Assembly (NCBI GenBank): GCA_964645835.1
Contig: CAZYDG010000084.1
Location: 1-15,646 of the forward strand
Length of the DNA stretch: 15,646 nt
Origin: CAZBME01 sp964645835
GTDB taxonomy: Bacteria > Desulfobacterota > Syntrophia > Syntrophales > UBA8958
Direction of reading: 5' to 3'
The notes beneath the pieces are model-generated. The model saw only the letters and a program-made list of their open reading frames with translations, had not been told where the DNA came from and made no database searches. Within the stretch, counting starts at the first letter, position 1. Every line of letters starts with the position of its first letter. The translations under genes and the position numbers were made by a program. This document shows positions 15,403-15,646 of the stretch, in pieces.

Positions 15403-15415
15403 TAACTATTTGATA
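15403..15415. promoter_or_regulatory. IHF consensus site upstream of flgE
   Basis: TAACTATTTGATA matches the inverted IHF consensus YAANNNNTTGATW at every defined position. It lies between the UAS and the -24 element and at the same offset from the GGGTGG box (15377-15382) as in the fliK region. Confidence 0.6.
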
Positions 15416-15433
15416 TAATAAACAATGCATTGA

Positions 15434-15449
15434 TGGCACAGCCATTGCA
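15434..15449 (+). promoter_or_regulatory. Sigma-54 promoter of flgE
   Basis: TGGCACAGCCATTGCA is a full match to the consensus TGGCAC-N5-TTGCA. Transcription should start near 15460, giving a leader of about 62 bases before flgE. Confidence 0.9.
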
Positions 15450-15521
15450 AAGAAAAATAACAAACACAACAGCATTCAGTAAACAAGCAAAGCTATAGAT
15501 AAACATATAAGGAGGAACACC

Positions 15522-15646
15522 ATGAGCAGCGCCATATCAATCGGGACTACAGGATTAACCGCGGCATCCAAGCAGATGGACGTTATTGGTAACAACTTGG
15601 CCAATGCCGATACTTTGGGATTCAAGTCGGGCAGCACCTATTTTTC
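15522..15646 (+). CDS. flgE: Flagellar hook protein FlgE, N-terminal part (cut by window end)
   Basis: Forty-one codons are visible before the window ends. The rod/hook-family N-terminal helix SIGTTGLTAASKQMDVIGNN is followed by LANADTLGFKSG, matching the conserved NNLAN-x-x-T-x-GFK motif of FlgE, FlgF and FlgG proteins. The placement right after flgD favours FlgE, the main hook subunit. GGAGG at 15511-15515 precedes the ATG by six bases. It has its own sigma-54 promoter, which suits a highly expressed structural protein. FlgF or FlgG cannot be excluded from this fragment alone. Confidence 0.85.
   Translation, partial: MSSAISIGTTGLTAASKQMDVIGNNLANADTLGFKSGSTYF

Noticed and set aside
15147..15506. 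119-residue minus-strand frame between flgD and flgE
   Set aside because: It runs through the REPIN-like element, the UAS, the IHF site and the sigma-54 promoter.

Overview
The window carries two unrelated functional blocks on the + strand. The first (about 317-11982) is a compact operon for the carbonyl branch of the Wood-Ljungdahl (reductive acetyl-CoA) pathway. The second (about 12349 to the right edge) is part of a flagellar hook cluster, fliK-flgD-flgE. A bacterial-type CODH/ACS operon together with sigma-54-driven flagellar genes and GC-rich coding regions suggests an anaerobic Desulfobacterota (former Deltaproteobacteria, for example a syntroph or sulfate reducer). This assignment is an inference; no rRNA or other marker is present.

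Layout. Bases 1-140 look like the edge of an insertion sequence: the first codons of a minus-strand gene, probably a transposase, and two direct copies of a subterminal repeat. The operon then runs: small acidic protein of unknown function; MetE/UROD-superfamily methyltransferase-like protein; two paralogous CooC-type nickel-insertion ATPases; AcsA (CO dehydrogenase); a 1186-residue protein fusing AcsB (acetyl-CoA synthase) to AcsD (small subunit of the corrinoid iron-sulfur protein, CFeSP); AcsC (large CFeSP subunit); and AcsV (ATP-dependent reductive activator of the corrinoid protein). The first six genes overlap end to start and the last two gaps are 7 and 25 bases, so this is almost certainly one transcript. 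AcsE, the usual methyl-H4folate:CFeSP methyltransferase, is not in the window.

How the genes work together. AcsA reduces CO2 to CO. The CooC ATPases load nickel into CODH and perhaps ACS. AcsC and AcsD carry the methyl group on cobalamin. ACS joins methyl, CO and CoA. AcsV rescues corrinoid that has oxidised to Co(II). The direct AcsB-AcsD fusion ties the methyl carrier to the enzyme that consumes the methyl group. Its linker is made of six in-frame 36-bp tandem repeats containing GC-rich palindromes of the sort normally found between genes.

After a 417-base intergenic region with a large imperfect inverted repeat comes the flagellar block. fliK-flgD and flgE each have their own sigma-54 promoter. 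The two upstream regions share the same ordered parts at nearly identical spacing: a 13-bp dyad, a GGGTGG box, an IHF-like site, then the -24/-12 element. This is a likely regulon signature. The space between flgD and flgE also holds a terminator and a REPIN-like paired palindrome. flgE is cut off by the window end.
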